NCBI RefSeq assembly: GCF_023283535.1
Contig: NZ_JAKILT010000006.1
Coordinates: 1 to 64,000, forward strand
DNA length: 64,000 nt
DNA from: Shewanella sairae
GTDB lineage: Bacteria > Pseudomonadota > Gammaproteobacteria > Enterobacterales > Shewanellaceae
Direction of reading: 5' to 3'
Shown here: in pieces, positions 1-9,146 of the stretch
Layout: every line of letters begins with the position of its first letter
Position numbering within the stretch: the stretch's first letter is position 1
The notes under the pieces: model-generated
Seen by the model: the letters and a program-made list of their open reading frames with translations, nothing else
Databases searched by the model: none
What the model was told of the DNA's origin: nothing
Program-made: the position numbers and the translations under genes

Positions 1-180
1 CATTTATGCCGTCATATTAGATGGGCTAAAGCCCAACCTACATAAGACAGAATACAGGTGCTTAGTTTTAGAAAAAACTAAAACGGTAATTACTGAGTAA
101 AGACATAAAGCAAAAACCACCAGAGTCACAATAGTAGGTCGGCATTTATGCCGTCATATTAGTGGGGCAAAGCCAAACCT
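1..180. repeat. REP-like palindromic repeat pair
   Basis: Twenty identical bases (cattta...atattag) occur at 1-20 and again at 143-162. Each copy holds a short palindrome (cggcatttatgccg at 140-153) and is followed by a GGGCTAAAGCCC-type palindrome, exact at 23-34 and degenerate at 165-175. This is the form of REP-like intergenic repeats. The first copy is cut by the window start. No transposase is visible nearby. Confidence 0.6.
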
Positions 181-221
181 GTTTTAATTAAACCACTGAT
201 TAATATAATTTAGGTCACCCA

Positions 222-665
222 ATGAGTCAGCCAGTTCAACCAACTAAAGCACAGTTTTTAGCCGCAACACTTAATAGCGATCTGCAAGCGACATTGACGC
301 TATTTGAACAAGCGGGTAACTGGCAGGAACGTTATCGTCAAATCATGTTACTGGGTAAAAGCTTAGCTAAACTTGATGATGACTTACGTGTTGATAGCGC
401 GCAGGTACGCGGCTGTGAGAGCAATGCTTGGTTGTACCACAGTGAAATTGATGGCCTGCATTATTTTGTCGCCGATAGTGACGCCCGCATAGTAAAAGGC
501 CTAGTCGCACTATTGCTGATTGCCTGTAACGGTAAAAACAGTGCCGAAATTAGAACCTTTGATCCTAATAGCTATTTCAGTCAATTAGGTTTGCAAGGTC
601 AGCTGAGCCCATCGCGTACTAATGGTCTGCTAGCACTGGCTAAAGCAATAAAAGACACAGCATAA
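222..665 (+). CDS. csdE: Cysteine desulfurase sulfur acceptor, SufE/CsdE family
   Basis: A 147-residue cytoplasmic protein of the SufE family, which accepts persulfide sulfur from a cysteine desulfurase (CsdA/SufS) for Fe-S cluster or other sulfur transfer. The acceptor cysteine is C65 in the motif VRGCESNAW. The YRQIMLLGKSLAKL segment and the C-terminal LQGQLSPSRTNGLLALAKAI segment resemble Escherichia coli CsdE more than SufE, and the length equals that of E. coli CsdE. No desulfurase gene is adjacent in the window. A strong hairpin at 681-710 follows the stop, so the gene is probably monocistronic here. The family call is secure; CsdE rather than SufE rests on remembered similarity. Confidence 0.88.
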   Translation: MSQPVQPTKAQFLAATLNSDLQATLTLFEQAGNWQERYRQIMLLGKSLAKLDDDLRVDSAQVRGCESNAWLYHSEIDGLHYFVADSDARIVKGLVALLLIACNGKNSAEIRTFDPNSYFSQLGLQGQLSPSRTNGLLALAKAIKDTA

Positions 666-680
666 GTCTGACTAAGGTTA

Positions 681-715
681 ATGGTGCCGTCAACTCGATA
701 ACGGCACCATTTATT
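681..715 (+). terminator. Intrinsic terminator after csdE
   Basis: Perfect 10-bp stem (681-690 with 701-710) and a 10-base loop, followed by TTATT. It lies between convergent csdE and the broken outer-membrane protein gene and may serve both. Confidence 0.7.
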
Positions 716-718
716 CGA

Positions 719-1608
719 TTAGAATTTCCAATCCATTTTTAATTCAAAATTGTTCTCGCCTTGTAGCTCACCATCTAGCTGATGATTTGCCCAAAACTCG
801 AACTCTAAACCTTGATTTGGTAGCTCGAACGTCGCCATAAACGTGGCAAGCATGACATCGTCATTTTCTGATACCCAATATCTTGTTCTGACTTATGTTC
901 ATATACCCACTCTGGACCAAGTGATAAGGTTAACGGCAACGCACTAGGTACGATATAGGTCATCAATAAGCGGGCTTCAACGCCATGTTCACGCTCACTA
1001 ATTTGTAAATCATCGGCGACAGTGTCGTTATGCCATTCATCTTGGAATGCGTAAGAATAGTCGATACGTGGCTCTACAATCCACTGCAGCCAAGGTGTTG
1101 CATAAACGGCTTCGATCTTGAATTTAGCTTCATAACCGTCAAAGTTACCCGCTAAATCGCTAGCATCTTGCCCAAGATGATGGCGCTCTACATCGACATC
1201 AAACCAACGCTCAAAGCGCCAATCAAATTTAATCTGCTCTGCGCCTAGAATTTGCTTAGCTTTGTATTTTACCCCAACGCCAATAAACTGATTAACGTGC
1301 TTCTCATGGTAAGACTTATCTAAACTACCGCTTGTATGCTCGACCGTTTTATCTTCCCACTCATAACCTAAGTGGAAGTATGGGTTCAATCCATAAAAAT
1401 CAGGATCAAAACTAAATAGCAGCTTTGCCTGATAAGAGGTACGTTCTTTCTTTTTAGCGCTTTGAGTTAATGAACCATCATCAGCAAAACTAGAGGAACG
1501 TACATTGACACTGTCTCTTAATTTTACTTTTTGTTTTAGTTCAATATCAACGGCTGATGCTGTCTGGCTCAATAATAGACCCGCAGCCAAAATTAAATAA
1601 CGATTCAC
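719..1608 (-). pseudogene. Outer-membrane beta-barrel protein gene interrupted by one frameshift
   Basis: The open frame 805-1608 encodes a signal peptide (MNRYLILAAGLLLSQTASA) and alternating aromatic/polar strands typical of a small outer-membrane porin. It then turns into an unlikely basic tail (CLPRLWRRSSYQIKV). Reading on in another frame from about 875 restores a sensible barrel end, VSENDDVMLATF... to ...FELKMDWKF and a stop at 719-721. A terminal Phe is the usual BAM recognition residue. The 890-bp span is one base short of 297 codons, so a single base is missing, most simply one G of a GGGG run (CCC at 874-876 on the plus strand). The start is GTG with a weak SD; no ATG fits. It could be a true pseudogene, a phase-variable gene or a sequencing error. 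The porin substrate is unknown; a KdgM-like porin is only a guess. Confidence 0.72.
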
Positions 1609-1620
1609 TGATAAACCTAG

Positions 1621-1941
1621 TTGTTAATACAAATAAAATTTGGGACACCTTTTAATACCAAGCACCAAAAAAATCAACTTATTTCAAAAGAAATAAACAA
1701 ATAACAGAACAAAAACACATAATACAAACAGAAAAATCGAGATATTAATTTTACAGACACCAGTTATTTAAAATAGAAATATCTTTTACCAAATCAAATA
1801 AACGATAAAAGAACAACAAACACTCATTCATTAAAGAAATATTAACTATGAATTAACTTATAGACATTGTATATTCGCGCGAGAGTTGATTTTGATTTTG
1901 ATTTTGATTTTGATTTTGATTTTTTTCACAAAGGATTTGGC
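1621..1941 (+). promoter_or_regulatory. AT-rich intergenic leader of the chemoreceptor gene
   Basis: About 320 bp between the divergent outer-membrane protein gene and the chemoreceptor. The DNA is strongly AT-rich (1640-1860) with no recognisable gene. The last 50 bp contain the hexanucleotide array at 1888-1923. No confident promoter is assigned. Confidence 0.5.
1888..1923 (+). repeat. Six tandem copies of GATTTT before the chemoreceptor start
   Basis: Units begin at 1888, 1894, 1900, 1906, 1912 and 1918. The array ends about 7 bases before the SD AAGGA (1931-1935) of the chemoreceptor gene. If an upstream TTG at 1867 were the start, the array would encode Asp-Phe repeats ahead of the transmembrane segment, which is implausible. 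It is more likely untranslated leader whose copy number could change spacing or RNA structure. Confidence 0.85.
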
Positions 1942-3588
1942 ATGTTGTCATTTAACAATTTATCTTTTAGAACCAAGCTAACTATACCCATTTCAATTAT
2001 TGCTTGTTTATTCACCATCATGTCGGTATCAACCATTGCAATGTTAGCTGCCATCGAGGCTGACAGCGAACATATTGCCCAAGCTTACATACCAACTCAA
2101 ACGGTATTGTTAAAAGCAGATACGGACTTACATCAAGCCATGCTTGCAGAAAAAAGCCTTATTGCAGTATCAGCCAGCTCTCAGACTGAATATAAAGAGC
2201 TATTTGACAACTATATAAAGAACATAGACCAAGCGGCAGAACGAGTACCAAGTTATCATAATTTAAGTAAGCTTAAATTAGCGCCTATACATGATCGCGA
2301 AGTTCGCCAATACCTAAATCTTAGTCAAAAATGGCAGCAATCAACCACCCAGTATTTTAGCAACACTAATAAGTATGATGTCGACACGCTAATTCAAGTA
2401 TCCTTAAATAACGAAGTTATTTTTGAGCAGATGCGAGATATCGTTGATGTGTTACTTAATGCTACTTTAGCCGCTTCTGAAAAGTCAGTTACCAGCGCAA
2501 GTAATGAAATCAACTACAACCAAAATATTTCCTATTTTGGTTTAGTGCTCGGACTATCACTTTGTCTATTAATTATTATTTTCTTCCCAGGACTTATTAC
2601 TTCAAGATTAAACCTACTATTAAGTCAGATTCAAAATATAGCTAAAGGCAATGGCGACCTAACCGCTCGTTTAGGTATCGACTCAAAAGATGAAATTGGT
2701 CAAATTGCAATTGAATTTGATCACTTCATCGAAAAGCTACAAACGTTATTAGGTAACGTCATCAAAATTGCAGAGCAATTGTCCCACGCGCAAGTGCAAA
2801 TGTCTGAGCATGCTCAAGACGCTAGTCACGCAATGATAGAACAACAAAATGAAGTTACCGCCATTTCTCAATCCATTAATGAAATGGCGCAAGCAGCTAA
2901 TGAAATTGCCAGCAGCGCAGAACGTGCAGCAAGCAACGCCAATGACTCCAATGAAGCCACACAGCAAGGGTTAGCGGTTGTGGATACCACAAAAGCTAGC
3001 ATTCATGAGCTTTCTACACAGATGGGTCGCGCGAGTGAAGTGATTAAGACGCTACAAGAGAACTGTCTGGAAATTGGCTCTGTGGTAGATGTAATTAATA
3101 ACATTGCTGAGCAAACAAACTTGTTAGCGCTTAACGCAGCAATCGAAGCTGCCAGAGCCGGCGAGCAAGGTCGCGGCTTTGCCGTTGTCGCAGATGAAGT
3201 GCGCACACTTGCCGGCCGCACTCAGCAATCAACAACAGAAATTCATGCCATGGTGCAAAGGCTACAACAGATCTCTGGCGAAGCTGTACAAGCATTTGTC
3301 GATTCTGGTCAGCAAACAGATAATGCGGTTAATCATACCGATAATACCGGCGTTGCCTTACATCAAATCGCCACATCAGTTTCGCAGATCAGTGATATCA
3401 ATACCTCGGTGGCTTTTGCTTCACACCAACAAACCGATGTCACAGCTGCGCTGAGTGAAAACATGAATCGTATTAACTTACAAATTAATACGGTAGCGCA
3501 CAGCACACAGTTAACAAGCCAATGCTGCCAAGATATCGATTCAATGAATCAAGCATTACAACAGCAATTAGCTAACTTTAAAGTGTAA
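1942..3588 (+). CDS. Methyl-accepting chemotaxis protein
   Basis: A 548-residue inner-membrane chemoreceptor. It has TM1 at about 12-36, a helical periplasmic sensor of about 160 residues, TM2 at about 197-220 ([18 protein letters not shown]), a HAMP region ([23 protein letters not shown]) and a long signalling coiled coil. The coil carries the conserved hairpin tip [26 protein letters not shown], which binds CheA/CheW. The open frame extends upstream to 1867, but ATG 1942 is chosen because AAGGA lies 6 bases before it and the extra N-terminus would be Asp-Phe repeats. No C-terminal CheR-binding pentapeptide is seen (ends ANFKV). The ligand is unknown. A hairpin at 3597-3619 follows the stop. 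Confidence 0.92.
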   Translation: MLSFNNLSFRTKLTIPISIIACLFTIMSVSTIAMLAAIEADSEHIAQAYIPTQTVLLKADTDLHQAMLAEKSLIAVSASSQTEYKELFDNYIKNIDQAAERVPSYHNLSKLKLAPIHDREVRQYLNLSQKWQQSTTQYFSNTNKYDVDTLIQVSLNNEVIFEQMRDIVDVLLNATLAASEKSVTSASNEINYNQNISYFGLVLGLSLCLLIIIFFPGLITSRLNLLLSQIQNIAKGNGDLTARLGIDSKDEIGQIAIEFDHFIEKLQTLLGNVIKIAEQLSHAQVQMSEHAQDASHAMIEQQNEVTAISQSINEMAQAANEIASSAERAASNANDSNEATQQGLAVVDTTKASIHELSTQMGRASEVIKTLQENCLEIGSVVDVINNIAEQTNLLALNAAIEAARAGEQGRGFAVVADEVRTLAGRTQQSTTEIHAMVQRLQQISGEAVQAFVDSGQQTDNAVNHTDNTGVALHQIATSVSQISDINTSVAFASHQQTDVTAALSENMNRINLQINTVAHSTQLTSQCCQDIDSMNQALQQQLANFKV

Positions 3589-3596
3589 TAAGACAA

Positions 3597-3625
3597 GCCG
3601 TGATCGCTAAGATCACGGCGGTTTA
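3597..3625 (+). terminator. Probable terminator after chemoreceptor gene
   Basis: Stem GCCGTGATC (3597-3605) pairs with GATCACGGC (3611-3619). It is followed by a modest T-rich stretch. Confidence 0.55.
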
Positions 3626-3674
3626 GTTTAGTAGCAAGCGACCATAAATTCAGCAATCACTAACACTACCAACT

Positions 3675-4112
3675 CTAACGCCACTTTTTATCTGATAGGT
3701 TAGACTTACCTTTATTACAATCTTCGCAAAGGATTTGTAAATTAGTGAGTTCGAGTTCTAACTCTGGATATTTAGATCGAGGTTTAATGTGGTCTACATG
3801 CATTATGGCGCCTTGCGCTGGTGTAATACCACAACAAGCACAGCGAGAGCCGTACAACTCAAACGCTTGCATCCGTAACCTTAACCACTTTCCTGATTGA
3901 TAAAAATCTGGCTTTGACTCATCGGTAAAAGATAACGCCTGCCAATCATCATAACGCTCAGGAGCTTGATCGGGCGCAATCAAGATCGCATGGCCTTCAA
4001 TTCCTTGCTCTTCATTGGCTTTTAGCCACTTGCATATCGCTTTAAGCGCCCCCTTCTCCGTCTTATAAGGCTTACTTCGTCGACTCTCACTCTGGAATGT
4101 TACCGACCACAT
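3675..4112 (-). CDS. HNH endonuclease family protein
   Basis: A 145-residue protein whose C-terminal half is an HNH nuclease domain. It shows the zinc-knuckle pair CACC and CEDC, and the core HVDHIKPRSKYPELELELTNLQILCEDCNKGKSN with the catalytic H of the VDH motif. The N-terminal ~85 residues are unassigned. ATG 4112 is preferred over the upstream in-frame TTG because AGGAG sits 6 bases ahead of the ATG. It is divergent from a GNAT gene and an AAA ATPase gene. It could be a stand-alone housekeeping or defence nuclease; no methyltransferase partner is seen. Confidence 0.85.
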   Translation of the reverse strand: MWSVTFQSESRRSKPYKTEKGALKAICKWLKANEEQGIEGHAILIAPDQAPERYDDWQALSFTDESKPDFYQSGKWLRLRMQAFELYGSRCACCGITPAQGAIMHVDHIKPRSKYPELELELTNLQILCEDCNKGKSNLSDKKWR

Positions 4113-4216
4113 ACTCAACTCCTTTTGCTATTTGCCACTTTCCAATTTAAAGCCTTTATCGAAAGGTATAAGGTAACATTAACTAGAGGTTAAGCCACAT
4201 AAGGAAAGATTAGCGC

Positions 4217-4648
4217 ATGAATGGATTTAGCGTTACCACCGATAAAACCCAGTTTGATTTCGATGTGATATACAACTTTATCAGCCAAAGCTATTGGGCA
4301 AGGGGGATCCCAAGGGATACCTTAGAAAAGGCAATTAATCATTCACTCTGTTTCGCGGTATTAAACAGTGAACATCAACAAGTAGGTTTTGCCCGCCTGA
4401 TAACTGATAAGTCCACCTTTGCTTATTTGGCCGATGTGTTTATTCTTGAGCCATATAGAGGTCTTGGGTTAAGTAAGTTACTGATGTCGACCATTAGCGA
4501 ACACTCTGAGCTACAAGGTTTACGGCGTATAATGCTAGCAACCAGAGATGCTCACGATCTTTATACTCAGTTTGGCTTTAAGCCCATAGAAAACCCGCAT
4601 TCTCTAATGCAAAATTGGCAGCCTGATATTTATCAAGTACAGGATTAA
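4217..4648 (+). CDS. GNAT-family N-acetyltransferase
   Basis: A 143-residue GNAT protein. The acetyl-CoA binding region is visible as ADVFILEPYRGLGLSKLLMSTI (the R/Q-x-x-G-x-G/A loop appears as YRGLGLSK), followed by the C-terminal LYTQFGFKPIENP strand-turn common in the family. The substrate is not predictable. AAGGA lies about 10 bases before the ATG. It sits 69 bp ahead of the AAA ATPase gene on the same strand and may share its transcript. Confidence 0.85.
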   Translation: MNGFSVTTDKTQFDFDVIYNFISQSYWARGIPRDTLEKAINHSLCFAVLNSEHQQVGFARLITDKSTFAYLADVFILEPYRGLGLSKLLMSTISEHSELQGLRRIMLATRDAHDLYTQFGFKPIENPHSLMQNWQPDIYQVQD

Positions 4649-4717
4649 GCGCTGACTTTAGCCAATGCCCAGAGATCGCATTAAGTAATAAGCACCACAA
4701 AAGGTAATTGAACCACT

Positions 4718-5911
4718 ATGCTGACCACCTTAGCCATTCAGAATTATCGTTCTCTACGAGATGTGGTGATCCCTTTATCGCAGCTAAACTTGGTGACGGG
4801 CGCTAATGGCTCCGGCAAATCTAACCTTTATAAAGCGTTGCGATTACTTGCGCAAACCGCACAAGGCGGCGTAGTAAATTCGCTTGCTCAAGAAGGCGGG
4901 CTTGATTCAAGTTTTTGGGCTGGACCTGAAAATATTTCCAAACGTATGTTAGCGGGTGAAGTGGATATAGAGCCTACTGTGCGCCAACAAGTAAAACGCT
5001 TGAAGCTTGGTTTTGCCAGTGATGAGTTTAGTTATCTGATTGAGCTAGGTTTACCAAAGCCCGACTCCACCACCTTGTTTGGCTTAGATCCACAAATTAA
5101 ACGCGAAGCGATTTGGGTCGGTAATCAATATCGCCCTGCTAGCGTACTATTAGAGCGCCGTGGCGCATTAATAAAAACCCGTGCTGAGCGTAAAGTTGAG
5201 CAAAAACTGCAAGCCGGTTGGCAAACCCTCAATGTGCAAATGCAGCATAGCGACAGTATTTTTACTGAGCTTGCCGATCCGCAGCGCACACCAGAGGTAA
5301 TTCGCCTACGGGACAATATTCGCGCATGGCGCTTCTACGATCATTTCAGAAGTGACTGCGATGCACCAGCAAGAAAGTCTCACCTTGGCACCCAAACCCC
5401 AGTGTTACATCATGATGGCAGAGACTTGGCCTCTGCGATTCAAACCATCTTTGAAATTGGTGACAAACAAGCTTTTGATGATGCAGTTAGCGACGCCTTT
5501 CCCGGCGCACATGTGGTGATTAGCTATGAGTCTAATGGCAGCTTAAGTATTCAGTTTCATCAACACGGGCTACTAAGACCGTTGTCGGCATCTGAACTAT
5601 CTGACGGAACTTTAAGGTATTTACTATTGGTTGCAGCACTGCTCACCCCGAGACCGCCTGAGCTAATGGTACTTAATGAACCTGAGACCAGCTTACACCC
5701 AGACTTACTGCCAGCATTATCGCGATTGATAGCCAAAGCGTCAGAGCATTGTCAGTTATGGGTTGTATCTCACGCCAATAGGTTAATTAACGCTTTAAAT
5801 CAGTTTGAAGATTGTAATTTAATAGAGCTAGATAAGCAGTTAGGGCAAACTGAAATCGTTGGGCAGGATAATTTAACTAAGCCAAGCTGGCAATGGCAAA
5901 ATCGCAGCTAA
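4718..5911 (+). CDS. AAA-type ATPase (RecF/SMC-like, COG4637-like)
   Basis: A 397-residue ATPase starting MLTTLAIQNYRSLRDVVIPLSQLNLVTGANGSGKSN, with Walker A at about residues 29-36. The late Walker B is ELMVLNEPETSLHPDLLPAL, followed by a switch histidine region WVVSHANRL. This is the single-chain AAA_21/RecF-like layout with a middle helical insertion. No TOPRIM or nuclease domain is fused, unlike OLD nucleases. Its role is unknown; relatives are often linked to DNA repair or defence. It is convergent with the PH-domain gene. Confidence 0.85.
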   Translation: MLTTLAIQNYRSLRDVVIPLSQLNLVTGANGSGKSNLYKALRLLAQTAQGGVVNSLAQEGGLDSSFWAGPENISKRMLAGEVDIEPTVRQQVKRLKLGFASDEFSYLIELGLPKPDSTTLFGLDPQIKREAIWVGNQYRPASVLLERRGALIKTRAERKVEQKLQAGWQTLNVQMQHSDSIFTELADPQRTPEVIRLRDNIRAWRFYDHFRSDCDAPARKSHLGTQTPVLHHDGRDLASAIQTIFEIGDKQAFDDAVSDAFPGAHVVISYESNGSLSIQFHQHGLLRPLSASELSDGTLRYLLLVAALLTPRPPELMVLNEPETSLHPDLLPALSRLIAKASEHCQLWVVSHANRLINALNQFEDCNLIELDKQLGQTEIVGQDNLTKPSWQWQNRS

Positions 5912-5938
5912 TACATTTATCGATTAATCGCTGCGATT
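5900..5938. terminator. Hairpin between convergent AAA ATPase and PH-domain genes
   Basis: Stem AATCGCAGC (5900-5908) pairs with GCTGCGATT (5930-5938), with a long AT-rich loop. It overlaps the ATPase stop codon. There is no clear T-run, so this is a weak candidate bidirectional terminator. Confidence 0.4.
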
Positions 5939-5960
5939 GGCATTTGCTTACTTTGAGAAG

Positions 5961-6335
5961 CTATAGCGACATGTTGGCAATGGTCTTTTGAATACCGACC
6001 ACGTCAGTGCCACGCTTAAGCTCTTTCACTAGCGGATCTTTTTGACCAGAGATCCAAATCTTTAACTCGGCGTCCATGTCAAAGGTGCCGGCGGTTTCCA
6101 CTTCAAAATGGGTAATCGACTTATATGGCACCGAATGGTAGCTCACCTTTTTACCGGTAACGCCCTGCTTATCAATTAAGATCAGGCGCTTGTTGGTAAA
6201 CACAAACATGTCGCGAATAACCTTATAAGCCAAGGTTAACGACTCATTGTCAGCCATAATAGCTCTTAACTCTTGGGTTAACTCATCCAGGTTAACCTCA
6301 GATGCATTGCCCATCAGCGAATCTAATAATCCCAT
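5961..6335 (-). CDS. PH-domain protein (bPH_1 / DUF1696-like)
   Basis: A 124-residue cytoplasmic protein that resembles the bacterial PH-like bPH_1 family (formerly DUF1696). It has strands around FVFTNKRLILIDKQGVTGKKVSYHSVPYKSITHFEVETAGTFDMDAELKIWISG and a C-terminal helix. The family's molecular role is unclear. No signal peptide or membrane segment is present. It lies 53 bp downstream of rlhA on the same strand and could be co-transcribed. Confidence 0.8.
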   Translation of the reverse strand: MGLLDSLMGNASEVNLDELTQELRAIMADNESLTLAYKVIRDMFVFTNKRLILIDKQGVTGKKVSYHSVPYKSITHFEVETAGTFDMDAELKIWISGQKDPLVKELKRGTDVVGIQKTIANMSL

Positions 6336-6388
6336 GTCTATTTTCCTTAATAGTGTGAGTAAATTGGATCCGCCGACGTGCGAGGGAT

Positions 6389-8338
6389 CTAATCAGGTGT
6401 GCGAACTTGTCTGTTCTCGCCAACCACCATCATTTCACATTTCGGGCAGTCAAACACTAGCTTAAGCACATCTTTACCAATTTCTAAAACCATAGGATCG
6501 GCCTTGATCCCCGGCACTTCTTTTGGACAAAGGTTAAAGTTAAAACGTAGGCAATGCTTAGTGACCATAAGAGGCACATCTTCGCTAATACCATTTTTCT
6601 CATAGGTATCTTGAATTTCAATCACACCATGGCGCTGATAAAACGCTTTAGCTTGCTCGTTAGCTACGTTGCCTAAATAGCTTAAGTGCTTAACTGGATA
6701 CACGGCGTCTTGATTATATTTCCACGCTTTCGGGCGCACATAATCATTGACTCGTGCTTGCTCTAACGCAGCAACCGTATCACGGCGCAGGCCGTTCAAT
6801 ATCGAGGTTGGAATAAACCAAGTCTCAGCAGTTTCGATTAAAATGTTATGCGCGGTAAAGTCGGTACTACCCAATTTTGCCAGCTGTTTACGTAGGCCTT
6901 GCTGGGCTTTTTCAATATCAGTTGCCGCAGTTTTGACCATGGCTAATGACTGAGTGGCACTGTGACCATAAATGTCGGTCATGGTCAGTGATACGCCGTC
7001 AGCGGTATCGGCTAATACTAGATCAACGCCAATAATACGCTTTGATGACTCTTTAGCCAGTACAGACTCAAAGGCTTGGTTGTGGTTACGATAGATCGTC
7101 ATGCCCACTTTAAGCTCTTTTGGCATACGCAGTACAAATAGTTTTAAGCCTTCGGCGCGGTTAACACGCAGGCCTTTTAACTTATCATCTGACTGCTTGG
7201 CTTCTGCATAATCGCTTGGGAAAAAGCACAAACCGTCACCATTGTTAAAGGTTTCAGTTGAGGTGACTTCAATAAAGTCTTTACCAATATGCTTAACGGT
7301 TGCCACTTCTTCACCAATGTATTTTGGCGAGCGGAAGTCACTCACGCCCTGGCTACGCTCGTTAACAAAGTAATCGGTGCGGCCGCGGTTAAATGTCTTT
7401 TCAGGATCTGGGGTAAAGGTATGCTCACAGCGACCATGAGAGGAAGCGACAAACTCAGAGCGGCGCGCCATGATTTTATCTAGCTCTTGGCGATAATGAG
7501 CTGTGACGTTTTTAACGTAGCTTAAATCTTTTAGGCGGCCCTCAATCTTAAACGAGCGTACGCCCGCATCAATCAAAGCTTCTAAATTATCAGTTTGGTT
7601 ATTATCTTTAAGTGATAATAAGTGCTCGTTTTGCGCCAGTACGTCACCTTGACGGGTTTTAAGCTCGCCCGGTAAACGACACATCTGCGAGCATTCACCG
7701 CGGTTAGCGCTACGATTACTAAACGAGTGGCTTAAGTTACATAGACCGCTATAAGCAACGCACAATGCACCATGAATAAAGAACTCAATTTGCATGTTGG
7801 TCTTTGCGGCAACATCGCGAATTTGGCTTAAGCCGAGTTCACGGGCAAGTACCACTTGCGAGAAACCCACCTGCTCTAAGAACGCCACTTTTTCTGGGCT
7901 ACGGTTATCCATTTGCGTACTAGCGTGCAGCGCAATAGGCGGTAAATCAAGTTGTAAAATACCCATGTCTTGTACGATAAGCGCATCCGCGCCCGCTTCG
8001 TAGACTTCCCAGATGAGCTTTTGCGCCGCATCTAATTCGTCGTCCATCAAAATAGTATTGATAGCAACAAACACTTGGGCGTGATATTGATGAGCAAACG
8101 TACATAGACGAGCAATGTCTTCAACACTGTTACCCGCAGTTGCGCGAGCACCAAAAGCCGGACCACCAATGTATACAGCGTCGGCACCATGGCGAATCGC
8201 TTCGATACCATAGTCGGCATTTTTAGCCGGAGCCAACAGCTCTAAACGGTTATTTTGCATCTCCAGTGGAGTATGCACCGCGTCATTAGCCGTGTCGTCA
8301 GGCTTATCGCTAGGAGTATAGATGCCAACATTGCTCAT
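6389..8338 (-). CDS. rlhA: 23S rRNA 5-hydroxycytidine C2501 synthase, U32 peptidase family
   Basis: A 649-residue U32-family protein closely resembling E. coli YdcP/RlhA in both sequence and length (653 residues), not the shorter tRNA enzyme TrhP. Visible hallmarks are LELLAPAKNADYGIEAIRHGADAVYIGGPAFGAR, the U32 signature EFFIHGALCVAYSGLCNLSH, NRGECSQMCRLPGEL and IEGRLKDLSYVKNVTAHYR. Cysteines in the signature and the C-terminal CPKCE probably hold a cofactor or metal. RlhA hydroxylates C2501 in the peptidyl-transferase centre of 23S rRNA. ATG 8338 is preferred over the in-frame GTG four codons upstream; neither has a strong SD. Confidence 0.88.
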   Translation of the reverse strand: MSNVGIYTPSDKPDDTANDAVHTPLEMQNNRLELLAPAKNADYGIEAIRHGADAVYIGGPAFGARATAGNSVEDIARLCTFAHQYHAQVFVAINTILMDDELDAAQKLIWEVYEAGADALIVQDMGILQLDLPPIALHASTQMDNRSPEKVAFLEQVGFSQVVLARELGLSQIRDVAAKTNMQIEFFIHGALCVAYSGLCNLSHSFSNRSANRGECSQMCRLPGELKTRQGDVLAQNEHLLSLKDNNQTDNLEALIDAGVRSFKIEGRLKDLSYVKNVTAHYRQELDKIMARRSEFVASSHGRCEHTFTPDPEKTFNRGRTDYFVNERSQGVSDFRSPKYIGEEVATVKHIGKDFIEVTSTETFNNGDGLCFFPSDYAEAKQSDDKLKGLRVNRAEGLKLFVLRMPKELKVGMTIYRNHNQAFESVLAKESSKRIIGVDLVLADTADGVSLTMTDIYGHSATQSLAMVKTAATDIEKAQQGLRKQLAKLGSTDFTAHNILIETAETWFIPTSILNGLRRDTVAALEQARVNDYVRPKAWKYNQDAVYPVKHLSYLGNVANEQAKAFYQRHGVIEIQDTYEKNGISEDVPLMVTKHCLRFNFNLCPKEVPGIKADPMVLEIGKDVLKLVFDCPKCEMMVVGENRQVRTPD

Positions 8339-8524
8339 AAAAATCACTCAAAAAGGGTTAACACAAATATTTTGGGCGAAGATTATAGCAAAAATCGCCA
8401 GCTTTGGCGTTAGCTAATATAAAATCAATTTTTGAACAATTTGCTGTTAACTTCTGCGCATAAATAACAGGATAGTTTTAGCCGCCATTAATACCAATCG
8501 GTATAAGCCAACAGCCATATCTTG

Positions 8525-8731
8525 TTATGTAAACAGGTCAAAGGCATTACCCAGCGCTGATGACTTGCCTTTATAAAACTCGGTGTAACTGCAATTTGAG
8601 CAGGTTACCGCGTAGTAACGCTTGTTTTGCATATCAAAAATACGTGACCAAAAACCACCTGACACGCGAATCTCACCGGTTTCAAACTCGCGTTGATTAC
8701 ACTTGGGGCACGCCCATTTATCATGTTGCAT
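8525..8731 (-). CDS. Small zinc-ribbon protein (DUF2082-like)
   Basis: A 68-residue protein with two CxxC pairs, CPKCN near the N-terminus and CSNCS near the middle. This pattern matches the small zinc-ribbon nucleic-acid-binding family formerly called DUF2082. Between the pairs is a conserved-looking GEIRVSGGFWSRIFDMQNKRYYAVTC. It is probably cytoplasmic; function unknown. A good SD (AGGAGC) precedes the ATG. Confidence 0.8.
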   Translation of the reverse strand: MQHDKWACPKCNQREFETGEIRVSGGFWSRIFDMQNKRYYAVTCSNCSYTEFYKGKSSALGNAFDLFT

Positions 8732-8781
8732 ATTGGCTCCTATCGCTGGGTTTAAGTTAGTATTTTATATTTAGTCAGCGT

Positions 8782-9099
8782 TTAATAATGCACCGCTAAC
8801 CAAATAGTCTCTACCTCTTCACTTGTCCAAGCAACCCGATGCTTCACATTAGCGCCAATATTAATGTGCTCCCCCGCAGTTAACTCCACTTGCTCGCCAT
8901 CGACAAATTCAAGTGTGGCAGCGCCTTGCATCACCATCACCCATTCACTGTGAGCTTGATCGTACCATTGGCCTTTAGGTGTCACATGGGCTTTAGAAAT
9001 GATTCTTTCAATCAACACAGTATCGGTTTTAACGATTGGCTCGAAGACTTCTTGTGATAAATCATCTGGTAAATCGCTTAAAATATTGTGCTTTTGCAT
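8782..9099 (-). CDS. Cupin-domain protein
   Basis: A 105-residue single-domain cupin. Motif 1 is degenerate (WVMVMQGAATLEFVDGEQVELTAGEHINIGANVKHRVAW). It provides the G-x5-G-x-G-like turn and the H of motif 2, so metal binding is possible but substrate unknown. ATG 9099 is selected because AGGGA lies 6 bases ahead; the longer TTG-initiated frame (to 9123) has no better signal. It lies just downstream of norR on the same strand (47 bp), so it may be read from the same transcript. Confidence 0.8.
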   Translation of the reverse strand: MQKHNILSDLPDDLSQEVFEPIVKTDTVLIERIISKAHVTPKGQWYDQAHSEWVMVMQGAATLEFVDGEQVELTAGEHINIGANVKHRVAWTSEEVETIWLAVHY

Positions 9100-9146
9100 C
9101 TGCGTTCCCTGTTTAATAATCAATGCGATGCTGAATATCCTCAGCT

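Noticed and set aside
1867-1941. N-terminal Asp-Phe repeat extension of the chemoreceptor
   Set aside because: It would need a TTG start without an SD; ATG 1942 has a proper SD and gives a normal receptor N-terminus.
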